Shown: positions 16,431 through 25,957 of the stretch, piece by piece | Layout of the letters: every line of letters starts with the position of its first letter | Numbering within the stretch: position 1 is the stretch's first letter | From: Rhizobium sp. BK399 | GTDB taxonomy: Bacteria > Pseudomonadota > Alphaproteobacteria > Rhizobiales > Rhizobiaceae | Reading direction: 5' to 3' | Assembly (NCBI RefSeq): GCF_014194695.1 | Contig: NZ_JACIAH010000003.1 | Coordinates: forward strand, 124,001 to 188,000 | DNA length: 64,000 nt | Program-made: the position numbers and the translations under genes | The notes under the pieces: model-generated | What the model was told of the DNA's origin: nothing | Database searches by the model: none | Seen by the model: the letters and a program-made list of their open reading frames with translations, nothing else

Positions 16431-17636
16431 TCACCGCTCGGGCAAGCAAAAGAGCTCGACCTTCTCAGCGAACCCCTTGAGCGTGTGCCAGCCGGCCGAG
16501 ACAGCGGCCGCGCACGCTTCCTTCCGGAATCGGTCCGACATCAGAAGCGGAACACGAAGATCTCCGCATGCCGTCTGGATGCGGCTGACAAGATTGACAT
16601 CGGGGCCGATCAACGTGAAATCGAGACGGCGGCCGGAGCCGATGTTGCCGTAGCTGACCTCGCCATGGTGTAGCGCGATGCCGACTTTCGGAGCAATTTC
16701 GCCAAACTCGAAGCGATCGATCTCCTGCAGAATATCCCGGGCGGCGCTCAATGCCGACGCACAGCTGCGGGCCGCATCGTAGCCGGGAAAGAAAGCGAGA
16801 ACGGCATCGCCCATGAACTTCAGCACTTCGCCGCCTTCCCGCGTAATCGGCGGGATGACCTTGTCGAAATAGGCGTTCAGCAATTCAAGTACGCTGTTGC
16901 TGGGGAGCAGGTTCGAGATTTCGGTGAAACCGCGCAGGTCGCAAAGCAGCAGCGCGGCCTCCATGGACTCGATCTCGCCCTGCCGGATCTGCCCGGCGAG
17001 GATGCGTTGTGCCGTCAGCGGGCCAATATAGGTATCGAGCAGGCTAAGCTCGACCTGACGCATCACCCGCAATTCGCAGGTGTTACGCAAGGCCGGCAGG
17101 ATTCGCTCGATAACCTGGATTTCTGCGGCCGTGAAGCCGCCTGGTCGCCGCGTACCGAAGGCGACCGCACTCACCGGCCCGTCGGCATTGCAGAGCGGCG
17201 CGATCATCAGTTGCACAAGCCCGCGGCCGGCAAAGATATCGATGCCCTGCCAGCGTCCGTGAACACTATCGCCCGGTCCGACGACAAGCGGCTCGCGACT
17301 ATCCATGACTTTACGCAACGGGCTGTTGGCAAAGGTCTGACGCATGCCGTGGTTGCGATCGTGAATCTCCACCGGCTCGCCGGGTGCCCACGCAAGCGTT
17401 CGGCCGATGAGTTCCGGATGGAGCGTCATCAGGTGAAGCGTCAGGCGATCGATGGGCAGGCCGAGTGCCTGCAGGCGGCGGCCAAGACCCGATATCAAAC
17501 CGGGCTCATCAAGGGCATGGCATTCATCGCCGGAGATCCACTCGATCAGCGACAGCAGCGAGTTGGTACTGCCCGCCATGCGGTCGGCTTTTGCCATCCG
17601 ATTTTCGGCTTCGTCGATTTGGGCAATGCGGTTCAT
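16431..17636 (-). CDS. Class III adenylate/guanylate cyclase with N-terminal GAF-like sensor
   Basis: 401 residues. An N-terminal region (about 25-190) resembles a small-molecule-binding GAF-type module. From about residue 222 the catalytic domain follows, with the metal aspartates D233 (LLCDLRGFT) and D277 (FMGDAVLAFF) and the later IGPDVNLVSRIQ motif. It probably makes cAMP as an active dimer in the cytosol. The ATG at 17636 follows AAGGAGAAATGCC. Rhizobia carry many such cyclases, so a specific pathway cannot be assigned. Confidence 0.85.
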   Translation of the reverse strand: MNRIAQIDEAENRMAKADRMAGSTNSLLSLIEWISGDECHALDEPGLISGLGRRLQALGLPIDRLTLHLMTLHPELIGRTLAWAPGEPVEIHDRNHGMRQTFANSPLRKVMDSREPLVVGPGDSVHGRWQGIDIFAGRGLVQLMIAPLCNADGPVSAVAFGTRRPGGFTAAEIQVIERILPALRNTCELRVMRQVELSLLDTYIGPLTAQRILAGQIRQGEIESMEAALLLCDLRGFTEISNLLPSNSVLELLNAYFDKVIPPITREGGEVLKFMGDAVLAFFPGYDAARSCASALSAARDILQEIDRFEFGEIAPKVGIALHHGEVSYGNIGSGRRLDFTLIGPDVNLVSRIQTACGDLRVPLLMSDRFRKEACAAAVSAGWHTLKGFAEKVELFCLPER

Positions 17637-17666
17637 GGCATTTCTCCTTGGAAACGGCAGGCGACG

Positions 17667-19274
17667 CTAGTGAGCACCGCCTCCCGAAAGGTGGCCGGGC
17701 TTCTTCAACAGGAGCGTCGCAAGCAATGCGACGATCAGGGCGACGCCAAGCAGAAAGAAGGTGTCGCTGAAGGCCATGATGTTGGCCTGCTTGCGCAGCT
17801 TCAGCGCGATCGCAACGACGGCTTTGTGTGTGGCAACCGCCTGATCGCTGACACCATGGTTCATGAAGTAGGCTGTCAGTTTCGCGACACGATCCCGCGT
17901 GGCTTCCTCGAAGACCGAGACCGAGTTCGTCAGGATGTTCGAATGAAACTGCTCCCGCTTCGTCAGGAAGGTCTGCAGGCTTGCAATGCCGACAGCGCCG
18001 CCGAGATTGCGCATCATGTTGAACAGTGCGGACGCGGAACCCGCATTTTCCTGCTCGATACCCGCCGTTGCGATGGCCGAGAGCGGCACGAAGACAAGCG
18101 ACTGTCCGATGGCGCGAATAACATTCGGCCAGAAGAGCTGATCGCTCCCATAGTCCCCGGTCATGTGGACGTTCATCAAGTTCGACGCTGCAAACAGAGC
18201 AAAACCGACGGCAATCAGCAACCGCACGTCAAAGCGCTTCATCAGGCGGGGCACCAGGGGAATCAACAACAACTGCGGGATACCTGTCCATGCCAACACC
18301 ATGCCAATCTGCTCCGAATTGTATCCTTGGATGCGCGACAGATAGATCGGCAAGACGAAAGCCGAGCCATAGAGCGCGATGCCGAGCAGGACATTCGCCA
18401 CAATGCCGAAGCCGAAGTTGCGTCGCGCTAGCAGCCGGAGGTTCAATAGCGGATTCGCAGTTCTGAATTCGATGATGAGGAAGAGCGCCAACGAGACAGC
18501 AGCAACGACCGAGAGCCGGACGATGAAGTCCGATCCGAACCAATCCTCCTTGTTACCTTCCTCGAGAACGGTTTGAAGTGCGGCGAGGCCGATGGCCATC
18601 GTGATGATACCGGGCCAATCGCCCTTGGCGAGCAGGCCGAGTTTCATCGGAGCGCGATCGAGCGAGGCCCAAAGCAATCCCACCATCAACGCGCCGGGAA
18701 CCAGGTTGACGTAGAAGATGAACTCCCAGCCGTAATTCTCAGTCAGGTATCCACCGATGGTCGGCCCGATCGCGGGAGCGAAAGTTGCCGAGAGTGCAAA
18801 GAGCGCCAGACCGATCGGCTGCTTGGGCTTGGGCAGCAACGTGATGATAATCGTAAACGCCATCGGGATCAGAACGCCGCCAGCAAAACCTTGGATAGCA
18901 CGCAGCACGATCATCTGTTGCAGGTTTGTTGCAAGCGCGCAGGCGACCGAGAACAACAGAAACAGAATGGCATTGGTCAGAAGATACTTCCGAAGGGAAA
19001 AGACCTGGGCAAGCCAGCCGCTGAGCGGGATAACCACGATCTCCGCGATGAGGTAGGACGTCGAAATCCAGCCTCCATCGTCCTTGCCCGCGCCGATCGC
19101 GCCCTGAATATCCGCGAGCGAAGCGTTGACGATCTGGATATTGAGAACGGCCATGAACGCACCGAGCGTCGAGCCGACGACTGCGCTCCACATTCTCAAT
19201 GTGCTCATTGCGGGCGCGGGATTCGAAACAGCAGCGGAGGGTGCGCTGTTGCTGGTGGCCTGAATAGTAGACAT
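17667..19274 (-). CDS. EmrB/QacA-type MFS multidrug exporter (DHA2, 14 TM)
   Basis: 535 residues with about 14 hydrophobic segments. DHA2-type sequences include FMAVLNIQIVNASLADIQG in TM1 and ISTSYLIAEIVVIPLSGWL. It is a proton-driven exporter of the inner membrane that works with an EmrA-type adaptor. Start ATG at 19274 follows GGAAGGAGAAGCGTC. It lies 114 bp downstream of the emrA-like gene, with a LysR regulator divergent from that pair. Confidence 0.88.
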   Translation of the reverse strand: MSTIQATSNSAPSAAVSNPAPAMSTLRMWSAVVGSTLGAFMAVLNIQIVNASLADIQGAIGAGKDDGGWISTSYLIAEIVVIPLSGWLAQVFSLRKYLLTNAILFLLFSVACALATNLQQMIVLRAIQGFAGGVLIPMAFTIIITLLPKPKQPIGLALFALSATFAPAIGPTIGGYLTENYGWEFIFYVNLVPGALMVGLLWASLDRAPMKLGLLAKGDWPGIITMAIGLAALQTVLEEGNKEDWFGSDFIVRLSVVAAVSLALFLIIEFRTANPLLNLRLLARRNFGFGIVANVLLGIALYGSAFVLPIYLSRIQGYNSEQIGMVLAWTGIPQLLLIPLVPRLMKRFDVRLLIAVGFALFAASNLMNVHMTGDYGSDQLFWPNVIRAIGQSLVFVPLSAIATAGIEQENAGSASALFNMMRNLGGAVGIASLQTFLTKREQFHSNILTNSVSVFEEATRDRVAKLTAYFMNHGVSDQAVATHKAVVAIALKLRKQANIMAFSDTFFLLGVALIVALLATLLLKKPGHLSGGGAH

Positions 19275-19388
19275 GACGCTTCTCCTTCCGGCTCTACGGA
19301 AGAGAATCTCGCGAACGAGATTCGACTGATAATTCGGAAACCGAGGCAGGACATCCAGTCAGCGTGGATAGTCCCTGACGCAGGCGAC

Positions 19389-20549
19389 TTATTTGACAGC
19401 GGCTTTGGTGTCGATTTCCGGCTCCACGGACATTCCCGCACGCAGCAACCCGCTCATGCCCTCGTCGTCGATCACGATCTTGACCGGGATGCGCTGAACG
19501 ATCTTGGTAAAGTTGCCGGTCGCATTGTCCGGAGGCAGGAGAGAAAATTCCAATCCGCTCGCCGGCGAGATGCTGTCAACATGGCCCTTGATTTCCTCGT
19601 CGGGAAAGCCGTCGACTTTGACCTCGACAGGCTGGCCGGCGCGGACATGGGTTAGTTGGGTTTCCTTGAAGTTCGCAACCACATAGACGGAATGCAGCGG
19701 CACAACCGCCATAAGCTGTGTGCCCGACGTCACGAACTGCCCGACCCGAATGGTGCGCGCGCCGACGGTGCCGTCAACGGGAGCGATGATCTGAGTGTAG
19801 GACAGGTTGAGCTCAGCCTGGTGCTGGGCGGCAGCAGCGCGATCGCGCTGAGCAGCGGCTTGGTCGCGCTGTGTCTCCAGCACGGGGACTTTCCTCTCCG
19901 CCGCGACCAATGCCGCCTGGTCTCGTTCGACCGCCGCTTGCGCCTGGTCATGAACCGCCCGACTCTGTTCCGCCCGCGATTGCGTGCCGGCGCCATTGGT
20001 GATCAACCGCTGCGAGCGAGCCGCGTCAGAACGGGCGAAATCCAGCGTTGCCTGCGATGCATCGATCGTGGCCTTCGCCTGGCCAATGATCGACTGCTGC
20101 AGTTCGATTTGCGCATCGAGATTGGTAATGGCTGCTGTGGCTGCCTTTACATCCGCCCTGGCTTGCGACAGCGCAGCCTGCTGATCGCGATCATCTATCT
20201 TGGCGAGAACCTGGCCAGCCTTCACCGTATCGTTGTCGTTGACGAGGACTTCGGCGACATACCCTGAGACCTTCGGCGCAACGGTCGTATAGTCGGCTTT
20301 CACATAGGCATCGTCGGTGGATTCGATGAAGCGACCGACGGTCCAATAGTGATGGCCGTAGTCAACCATCAGGGCGACGCCGGCCAGGAGCGCAGTGGCA
20401 ATGATCGTCCGCTTGAATGCTTTGCGGCTTTTCTTGCCTGCAGGTGAGCCGGGGACGTCCGCCTTCGGGGCGAGTGGCGCTTCGGCGACCTTTGCGACGT
20501 CAGCGTCGCCGGTAACTTCGAACGCTACCTTGCGAGGTAATTCGACCAT
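19389..20549 (-). CDS. EmrA/HlyD-family membrane fusion protein
   Basis: 386 residues. One N-terminal membrane anchor (about 46-66, TIIATALLAGVALMVDYG) is followed by a biotinyl-lipoyl-like segment (VAPKVSGYVAEVLVNDNDTVKAGQVLAKID). A long coiled coil spans about 110-225, then beta-barrel sequence (LNLSYTQIIAPVDGTVG). It bridges the inner-membrane EmrB-like pump to an outer-membrane channel, which is not encoded here. The operon is divergent from a LysR gene, a common regulator-pump arrangement. Confidence 0.88.
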   Translation of the reverse strand: MVELPRKVAFEVTGDADVAKVAEAPLAPKADVPGSPAGKKSRKAFKRTIIATALLAGVALMVDYGHHYWTVGRFIESTDDAYVKADYTTVAPKVSGYVAEVLVNDNDTVKAGQVLAKIDDRDQQAALSQARADVKAATAAITNLDAQIELQQSIIGQAKATIDASQATLDFARSDAARSQRLITNGAGTQSRAEQSRAVHDQAQAAVERDQAALVAAERKVPVLETQRDQAAAQRDRAAAAQHQAELNLSYTQIIAPVDGTVGARTIRVGQFVTSGTQLMAVVPLHSVYVVANFKETQLTHVRAGQPVEVKVDGFPDEEIKGHVDSISPASGLEFSLLPPDNATGNFTKIVQRIPVKIVIDDEGMSGLLRAGMSVEPEIDTKAAVK

Positions 20550-20684
20550 TGTCCTTCTCCAGTACTTTGCCTCGCTGGGCGAGGTTCAATTCGATGAGAC
20601 GGATATGCGCTGTCGCGTGCGTTCTGATAATCTGCTTAAATCGGGAAGGATCATCAACTCAGAGCGGATAATCGGGGAGATGCA

Positions 20685-21587
20685 ATGGACCGGCTGACAA
20701 GCCTTGCAGTGTTTGGTCGCGTGGTGGAATGCGGCGGCTTTTCCGCGGCGGCTCGTCGTCTCAATATGTCCGTCACTATGGTCGGCAATCACGTTCAGTC
20801 GCTGGAAGACAGGCTGGGTGTCAGGTTGCTGAATCGTACGACGCGCAAGGTCAGCCTCACGGAAACCGGCAAATATTACTATGAGCGCTCGGCCCAGATC
20901 CTCGCCGATCTCGAGGAAGCCGACGGCACCGCCGGTGCGATGAGTTCGACACCGCGCGGCACGCTCAAGGTCTATACCAGCGCCGCGATCGTCCGCTTTC
21001 TGCTGCCCGTTGTAAGCGAGTTTCTTGAGCTTTACCCTTCGGTCGCCCTCGACCTGAGTGTCGGGGAACGGATGATCGATATGGTCGAGGAAGGTTGCGA
21101 TCTAGCGATCCGCACCGTGCCGCCGCCGGATTCGAGCCTCATTGTCAGGAAGCTGACACCGTGGAGGCACATCCTCGTATGCTCGCCAAGCTATCTTGAA
21201 AACCACCCGATGCCGCAGGTGCCGGCTGATTTGGCCAACCACAACTGCCTTCAGTATACCTACTACCCCTATGGAGACGAGTGGCGCTTTGAAGACACCG
21301 ATGGCGCGCAGGTGAGCATGAGGATCGGCGGCAACATCGTATCGAACAGCGCCGAGACGCTTCGGCACCTCACGGCAACCGGCCAGGGCATTTTCCTGGC
21401 TCCGAGCTTCGTGGTGTTCGATGACATTGCCTCGGGAAGTTTCGTTCGAATGATGACCGACTATCGTGCCGTCGAATTCAGCATCAATGCCATCTATCCG
21501 AACCGCAATCACCTGCCAACGAAGGTCCGACTCTTCCTCGACCTGCTCGTTGAGCGTTTTGCAGAGCACCGGAAATGGATGACCTGA
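20685..21587 (+). CDS. LysR-family regulator, probably of the emrAB-type pump
   Basis: 300 residues. The N-terminal helix-turn-helix is MDRLTSLAVFGRVVECGGFSAAARRLNMS, with a linker helix and a periplasmic-binding-like effector domain. Start ATG at 20685 follows GGGGAG. The 135 bp to the divergent emrA gene would carry the shared control site. The effector is unknown. Confidence 0.88.
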   Translation: MDRLTSLAVFGRVVECGGFSAAARRLNMSVTMVGNHVQSLEDRLGVRLLNRTTRKVSLTETGKYYYERSAQILADLEEADGTAGAMSSTPRGTLKVYTSAAIVRFLLPVVSEFLELYPSVALDLSVGERMIDMVEEGCDLAIRTVPPPDSSLIVRKLTPWRHILVCSPSYLENHPMPQVPADLANHNCLQYTYYPYGDEWRFEDTDGAQVSMRIGGNIVSNSAETLRHLTATGQGIFLAPSFVVFDDIASGSFVRMMTDYRAVEFSINAIYPNRNHLPTKVRLFLDLLVERFAEHRKWMT

Positions 21588-21596
21588 AGGGTTAGC

Positions 21597-21854
21597 TCAG
21601 TTCGTGTTTTGCGTCGGCGGTGGAGCAGCGCTGGGGCTGCTGGCTCCTGCCGGCGCTCTCGGCGCCGGGCTGGTGCCGCCGCCCGTCCAAACGCTGAATG
21701 CCACGACGATCACCGCGACCACGAAGACAACCGCGATTAGCAACGCCCAGGCAGAAAGACTGCGCCCTTCTCTCGACAGAGCCCTTTCCTGCGCTTCGTA
21801 GGCGGTGTGCCGTTCGGTGGAATGGTCGTCCGGCCTGTTGTCATTGGCGGTCAT
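21597..21854 (-). CDS. Small single-pass membrane protein, unknown function
   Basis: 85 residues: a charged N-terminus, one membrane helix (about 34-55, AWALLIAVVFVVAVIVVAF) and a proline/alanine/serine-rich tail. No family is recognised. It sits tail-to-tail with the LysR gene and upstream of another small gene and nadE, all on the minus strand except LysR. Confidence 0.6.
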   Translation of the reverse strand: MTANDNRPDDHSTERHTAYEAQERALSREGRSLSAWALLIAVVFVVAVIVVAFSVWTGGGTSPAPRAPAGASSPSAAPPPTQNTN

Positions 21855-21913
21855 CGTCGCACCTCTGGCACCGAAACGCGGCCGGTGTTCGGCAAGTTCC
21901 CTGAGAGGTCAGA

Positions 21914-22123
21914 TCAGATCAGGGGATCACGGCCCTCGGCTGCGCTGAGGTTCAGTTCACGGGCGATGTCCTCCGCATCCCTCTTGCTGAGGCCAACGAA
22001 GTCCCTGCCGTCCGTTGCCGCCGGCAAGGAGGTCAATGTGTCGACAATCGTCCACCCGCCACGTGGTTCCTGGCGAATCTCGTAGCGAGGCAGATCATCA
22101 GGGGCACAAGTTTCATCTGTCAC
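21914..22123 (-). CDS. Small soluble protein, unknown function
   Basis: 69 residues, acidic and without membrane segments (DDLPRYEIRQEPRGGWTIVDTL, then LSKRDAEDIARELN). It looks like a compact rhizobial conserved protein of the type annotated as hypothetical. It lies just downstream of nadE, with a 73-bp gap, on the same strand. No function is proposed. Confidence 0.55.
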   Translation of the reverse strand: MTDETCAPDDLPRYEIRQEPRGGWTIVDTLTSLPAATDGRDFVGLSKRDAEDIARELNLSAAEGRDPLI

Positions 22124-22196
22124 GTTTCACCGCGGCCTCAGTGTTCTTCTCGATCATATCTGCCGCGACGAATGGCTTTTGCAAGGCGCGTTCGCC

Positions 22197-24248
22197 CTAC
22201 CCTTTTATCTCAGGAACGTTGGCCTTCAATTCCTTCAGCCATATCCGTGCGTTGCCGTCGGACGGCGCGCGCCAATCGCCACGCGGCGACAGCGAACCGC
22301 CCGACGTCACTTTCGGGCCGTTTGGCGATGCCGACCGCTTGAACTGGCTGATCGTGAAGAACCGGAAAAGGAAAACCTCCATCCAGTGCTTGATGACAGG
22401 CAGATCAAAACTGCGGCGCTTGTCGGCGGGAAAGTGTGGCGGCCAGATTCCGGCCTCGGCATCGCGCCAGGCATTGTAGGCAAGGAAGGCGATCTTCGAA
22501 GGACGCAGGCCGAAACGCGTCGTGTAGTAAAGTGCAAAGTCATGCAGATCGTAGGGTCCGATTTTGTCCTCCGTGCTCTGCATGACGCCATTCTCATCGG
22601 CAGGGACCAGCTCCGGCGAAATCAGCGTGCCAAGGATGCTTTCCAATGTCGCGTTTGCTTCGGCGTCGAAATCTCCGGAGCGAATAACCCAGCGGATCAG
22701 ATGCTGGATCAATGTCTTCGGCACCGATGCGTTGACGTTGTAATGGCTCATCTGGTCGCCAACGCCATAGGTGGACCAGCCGAGCCCGATTTCCGACAGG
22801 TCTCCGGTTCCGAGCACCAGTGCACTGCGCTGGTTCGCGGCACGGAACAGAAAGTCTGTCCGCAGACCAGCCTGAACGTTTTCGAACGTCGTATCGTAGA
22901 CCGGCTTGCCGCCTGCAAACGGATGCTTCAGGTCCTTGAGCAATTGAAGGGCCAACGGCTTTATGTCCACTTCCTCCGCCGTGACGCCTATGCTGCGCAT
23001 CAGCGCCCAGGCGTTCGACTTGGTGGCGTCACCTGTCGCAAATCCCGGCATGGTGAAGCAGAGAATGTCAGAGCGCGGCCAGCCAAGCTGATCGAAGGCA
23101 CGGGCCGCCACGAGCAACGCATGCGTGGAATCGAGACCGCCCGAAATGCCGATGCAAAGCCGCTTGACGCCGGTAGAACGCAGCCGCTTCATCAGCCCCT
23201 GAACCTGGATGTTGAAGGTTTCATAGCAATCCTGGTCAAGACGGCTTTCATCCGCCGGCACGAACGGGAAGCGGGCAACGTCGCGCTTCAGGCCGATATC
23301 GCCCTTCGGCTTCTTGAACTGGAAAGCCACACGCCGGAACGCTCGTTCGGCGGTCAGATTGAGCGTCGCCGCATCATTGAAGGTCCCGGTCCGCAGCCGC
23401 TCCAGCCGCAATCTCTCGACATCGATATCCGCCACGCACATCTGCGATGACATCGGGAAACGATCGGTTTCAGCAAGCATAGTACCGAGTTCGTAGATGC
23501 AGGCCTGACCATCCCATGCGAGGTCCGTCGTCGATTCGCCGGGGCCCGCTGCCGAATAGACATAGGCAGACAGGCTGCGCGCCGACTGCGCCGAGCACAG
23601 GAGCTTACGTGTATCGGCCTTTCCAACGGTGATGTTGCTGGCCGAAAGGTTGGCGAGAATCGTCGCACCTGCCAGTGCGCCAAAATCGCTCGGAGGCGCC
23701 GGTGCCCAAAGATCTTCGCAGATCTCGATATGGAGAACGAAATCATCCATATCCTCGGCTGCAAAGATCAGATCGGTTCCGAAAGGTACAGTCTCGCCGG
23801 CGACGCGAATGCTGTCGCCGCGGACGCCCCGCCCGGACGCAAACCAGCGTTTTTCGTAGAACTCGCGATAGTTCGGCAGGTGCATTTTCGGGACGACGCC
23901 AAGAATACGACCGGCGTGAATGGCGACGGCGCAGTTGTAGAGCCGACCGCCAGTCTGCAGCGGAGCGCCAACGAGAAGAACAGGTGTAAGATCGCGGCTT
24001 GACCGGGCGATCTCGGCTATTGCCGCGTCCACGCCCTTGAGCAGGGCATCCTGCCCCAGCAGGTCATCGATCGAGTAGCTGGAGATTCCAAGTTCGGGAA
24101 ACACCATGAGGCCAACGCCCGCGGCATGTCCCTGACGGGCCAGTTCCAATGTTGCTTGCGCGTTAAAGTCTGGATCGCCGATTTCGCAGTTCGGCGTGCA
24201 GGCGGCCACGCGGACAAAACCCTGATCATAAACCGAATAGAAATTCAC
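22197..24248 (-). CDS. nadE: Glutamine-dependent NAD+ synthetase
   Basis: 683 residues from a GTG start. The N-terminal nitrilase-type glutaminase has the Glu-Lys-Cys triad in FPELGIS, PKMHLPNY and EICEDLW. The C-terminal synthetase has the ATP-pyrophosphatase loop GISGGLDST. The enzyme turns nicotinate adenine dinucleotide into NAD+ using glutamine ammonia, in the cytosol. GTG at 24248 was chosen because GGAGG lies 5 nt upstream and homology begins at NFYSVYDQGFVRVA; the ATGs 9 and 5 codons upstream have no good ribosome binding site. It is divergent from a PntA-like gene. Confidence 0.92.
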   Translation of the reverse strand: MNFYSVYDQGFVRVAACTPNCEIGDPDFNAQATLELARQGHAAGVGLMVFPELGISSYSIDDLLGQDALLKGVDAAIAEIARSSRDLTPVLLVGAPLQTGGRLYNCAVAIHAGRILGVVPKMHLPNYREFYEKRWFASGRGVRGDSIRVAGETVPFGTDLIFAAEDMDDFVLHIEICEDLWAPAPPSDFGALAGATILANLSASNITVGKADTRKLLCSAQSARSLSAYVYSAAGPGESTTDLAWDGQACIYELGTMLAETDRFPMSSQMCVADIDVERLRLERLRTGTFNDAATLNLTAERAFRRVAFQFKKPKGDIGLKRDVARFPFVPADESRLDQDCYETFNIQVQGLMKRLRSTGVKRLCIGISGGLDSTHALLVAARAFDQLGWPRSDILCFTMPGFATGDATKSNAWALMRSIGVTAEEVDIKPLALQLLKDLKHPFAGGKPVYDTTFENVQAGLRTDFLFRAANQRSALVLGTGDLSEIGLGWSTYGVGDQMSHYNVNASVPKTLIQHLIRWVIRSGDFDAEANATLESILGTLISPELVPADENGVMQSTEDKIGPYDLHDFALYYTTRFGLRPSKIAFLAYNAWRDAEAGIWPPHFPADKRRSFDLPVIKHWMEVFLFRFFTISQFKRSASPNGPKVTSGGSLSPRGDWRAPSDGNARIWLKELKANVPEIKG

Positions 24249-24527
24249 CAATGCCTCCAGCATCCACGCGCCCAATGACTGACCATTACATCCAAATGCT
24301 TCCGGGCAAAACCTGCGCTCGCACCGCGAGCAACCTTATTCGAAGTTACTCATGCAAGCTGCACACAGTATGCAATAAAATGAAAGACTTATCAGTAGTT
24401 GCGCGCGGGGAAAAATGATCGAAACTGCCCAAAATAAAATTACGAAACTGTCATAAAACTATGGAATAGACAGACTATATCGCTCGCGCGCCCACAGTCC
24501 CTGTTTACCCTTCTTTCAGAGCGATGA

Positions 24528-25595
24528 ATGTCTAAGCTTATCCGAGTCCGTGCCGGGTTGCTTCGGGAAACACATCCCGGTGAGCGCCGCGTTGCGTTGA
24601 CGCCGGATGACGTTGGGCGCCTTTCCGAGCGCATATCATTTCGTTTCGAGCCCGGCTGCGGCGTTGGCGCCGGCCATTCAGACGACGGCTACATTGCTGC
24701 CGGCGCAGAGCCCGCCGATTTTGCCGAGATGGCGTCCTCTTCGGATCTATTCGTGAGCGTGCGGCAGCCAATCGCCGCGCGAGTTTTCCCAGCGGCAGCG
24801 GTTCTGCTTTTCCTTGGCTCGAAACCGGGCCAGGTCGCCGTCCCGCTAGCCAGGCAACAGCCGCTCCATCTCGACATCGCCCGGCTTTCCGGGATGTCGG
24901 GCCAGAAGGGTGCCGATATTTCTTCGAGGCAGGCCGCCATCACGGGCCACGCGGCTGTCCTGGAGGCGGCGAGGCAGTTCGGCATTTCGCATCCGATGCT
25001 GTTGGCTGACGGAAGCTTCGTGCGGCCGGTTAAAATGGCCGCCTTGGGCAGCGACCCAGCAAGCCTGCAGGCACTGGCGACTGCACGTCGCCTCGGCGCC
25101 CTAACCTATGGCTTTGGCCTCGCGAAGGATTCGCAGGCAAAGATCGAGCGGCTTGGCGCTAAATTTCTCGGCACCTCTTCAGAGCAAGAACTTGCGCGGC
25201 TTCGTCAAGACCTCTCCGGTGCCTTGTCGAAGATGCAACTGATCACCACCAACATAATGTATCCCGGTCGCTCTGCCCCCGTGCTGCTTAACGAAGAGAT
25301 GCTCTCACAGTTGAGCCCTGGAACGGTCATTGTGGATCTCGCCGCCGAAATTGGCGGGAATTGCGCGCTGACCAGAGCCGACGAGACGACCGACATCTTC
25401 GGCATTCGAATCATAGGTTCCACGACGCTTGCGAGCCAGGAAGCTGCCGAGGCGAGCCGCCACTTCAGTGACGGGCTGAGCAATCTGCTGGAACACTTGA
25501 TCGACGCGCACGGCGCGTTGAGGCTCGACGGCGGCGATTCCGTCACGGCCGCCCTTCTCGATGAGAGGAGTCCAGCGAGGCACGCTTCGTTGTGA
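24528..25595 (+). CDS. PntA-like (transhydrogenase alpha / alanine dehydrogenase N-terminal family) protein with degenerate NAD loop
   Basis: 355 residues. The N-terminus (VRAGLLRETHPGERRVALTP) and the C-terminal PGTVIVDLAAEIGGNC are clear PntA/alanine-dehydrogenase family motifs, and domain order is conserved. The glycine-rich dinucleotide loop, normally VIGAGVAGLAAI, reads MAALGSDPASLQAL, so the GxGxxG pattern is gone. No pntB-like membrane subunit follows. It may therefore be a non-catalytic or altered-specificity relative. It is divergent from nadE across 279 bp, which suggests, but does not prove, a role tied to NAD(H). Confidence 0.7.
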   Translation: MSKLIRVRAGLLRETHPGERRVALTPDDVGRLSERISFRFEPGCGVGAGHSDDGYIAAGAEPADFAEMASSSDLFVSVRQPIAARVFPAAAVLLFLGSKPGQVAVPLARQQPLHLDIARLSGMSGQKGADISSRQAAITGHAAVLEAARQFGISHPMLLADGSFVRPVKMAALGSDPASLQALATARRLGALTYGFGLAKDSQAKIERLGAKFLGTSSEQELARLRQDLSGALSKMQLITTNIMYPGRSAPVLLNEEMLSQLSPGTVIVDLAAEIGGNCALTRADETTDIFGIRIIGSTTLASQEAAEASRHFSDGLSNLLEHLIDAHGALRLDGGDSVTAALLDERSPARHASL

Positions 25596-25957
25596 TTCGG
25601 GGAGGGTTGAAGAAAGGATGGACGCAATCCCGTGGCGAAATGCTGCGACGCAGCATTATTGCCCAGATAACATCCATTACAAAAACGTGTTGAGTAACAA
25701 CTGGTTATAGCCTGCGGTAGTAAATATGCTTTTGCGCGAGAGCCGATCGTTGCGTTTGCGCAACACCCAATTTCCGCCTTGCAGCAAAACTCAATTTTGA
25801 CTGTATCTATTATTGATACATTTAATCGGAAATGTAATTTGGCGCCGCGGACGTACCGCGTTTCCCGCGAGGGCTTGTACGAAACAATTTGGGGTAGGTA
25901 GAGGCCGGTTTTCGGCAGTGATGACCTGTGCCCAATCGACAGAAGATTGGACTGAGA
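25596..25957. promoter_or_regulatory. Leader region of the porin gene
   Basis: 362 bases without a gene. They include AT-rich sequence around 25730-25830 (likely promoter) and a stem CCAATC/GATTGG (25932-25950) that ends 7 nt before the porin ATG, where a ribosome binding site is expected. A pairing there could limit translation. No terminator for the upstream gene was recognised. Confidence 0.4.

Noticed and set aside
17007..18431. 474-codon frame antisense to the cyclase and EmrB genes
   Set aside because: It overlaps two clear genes on the other strand, is rich in R, D, H and Q, and matches no family.
18573..19655. 360-codon frame antisense to EmrB and EmrA
   Set aside because: Shadow of high-GC coding sequence; no family motif.
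22179..23450. 423-codon frame antisense to nadE
   Set aside because: Shadow frame; nadE motifs are intact on the other strand.
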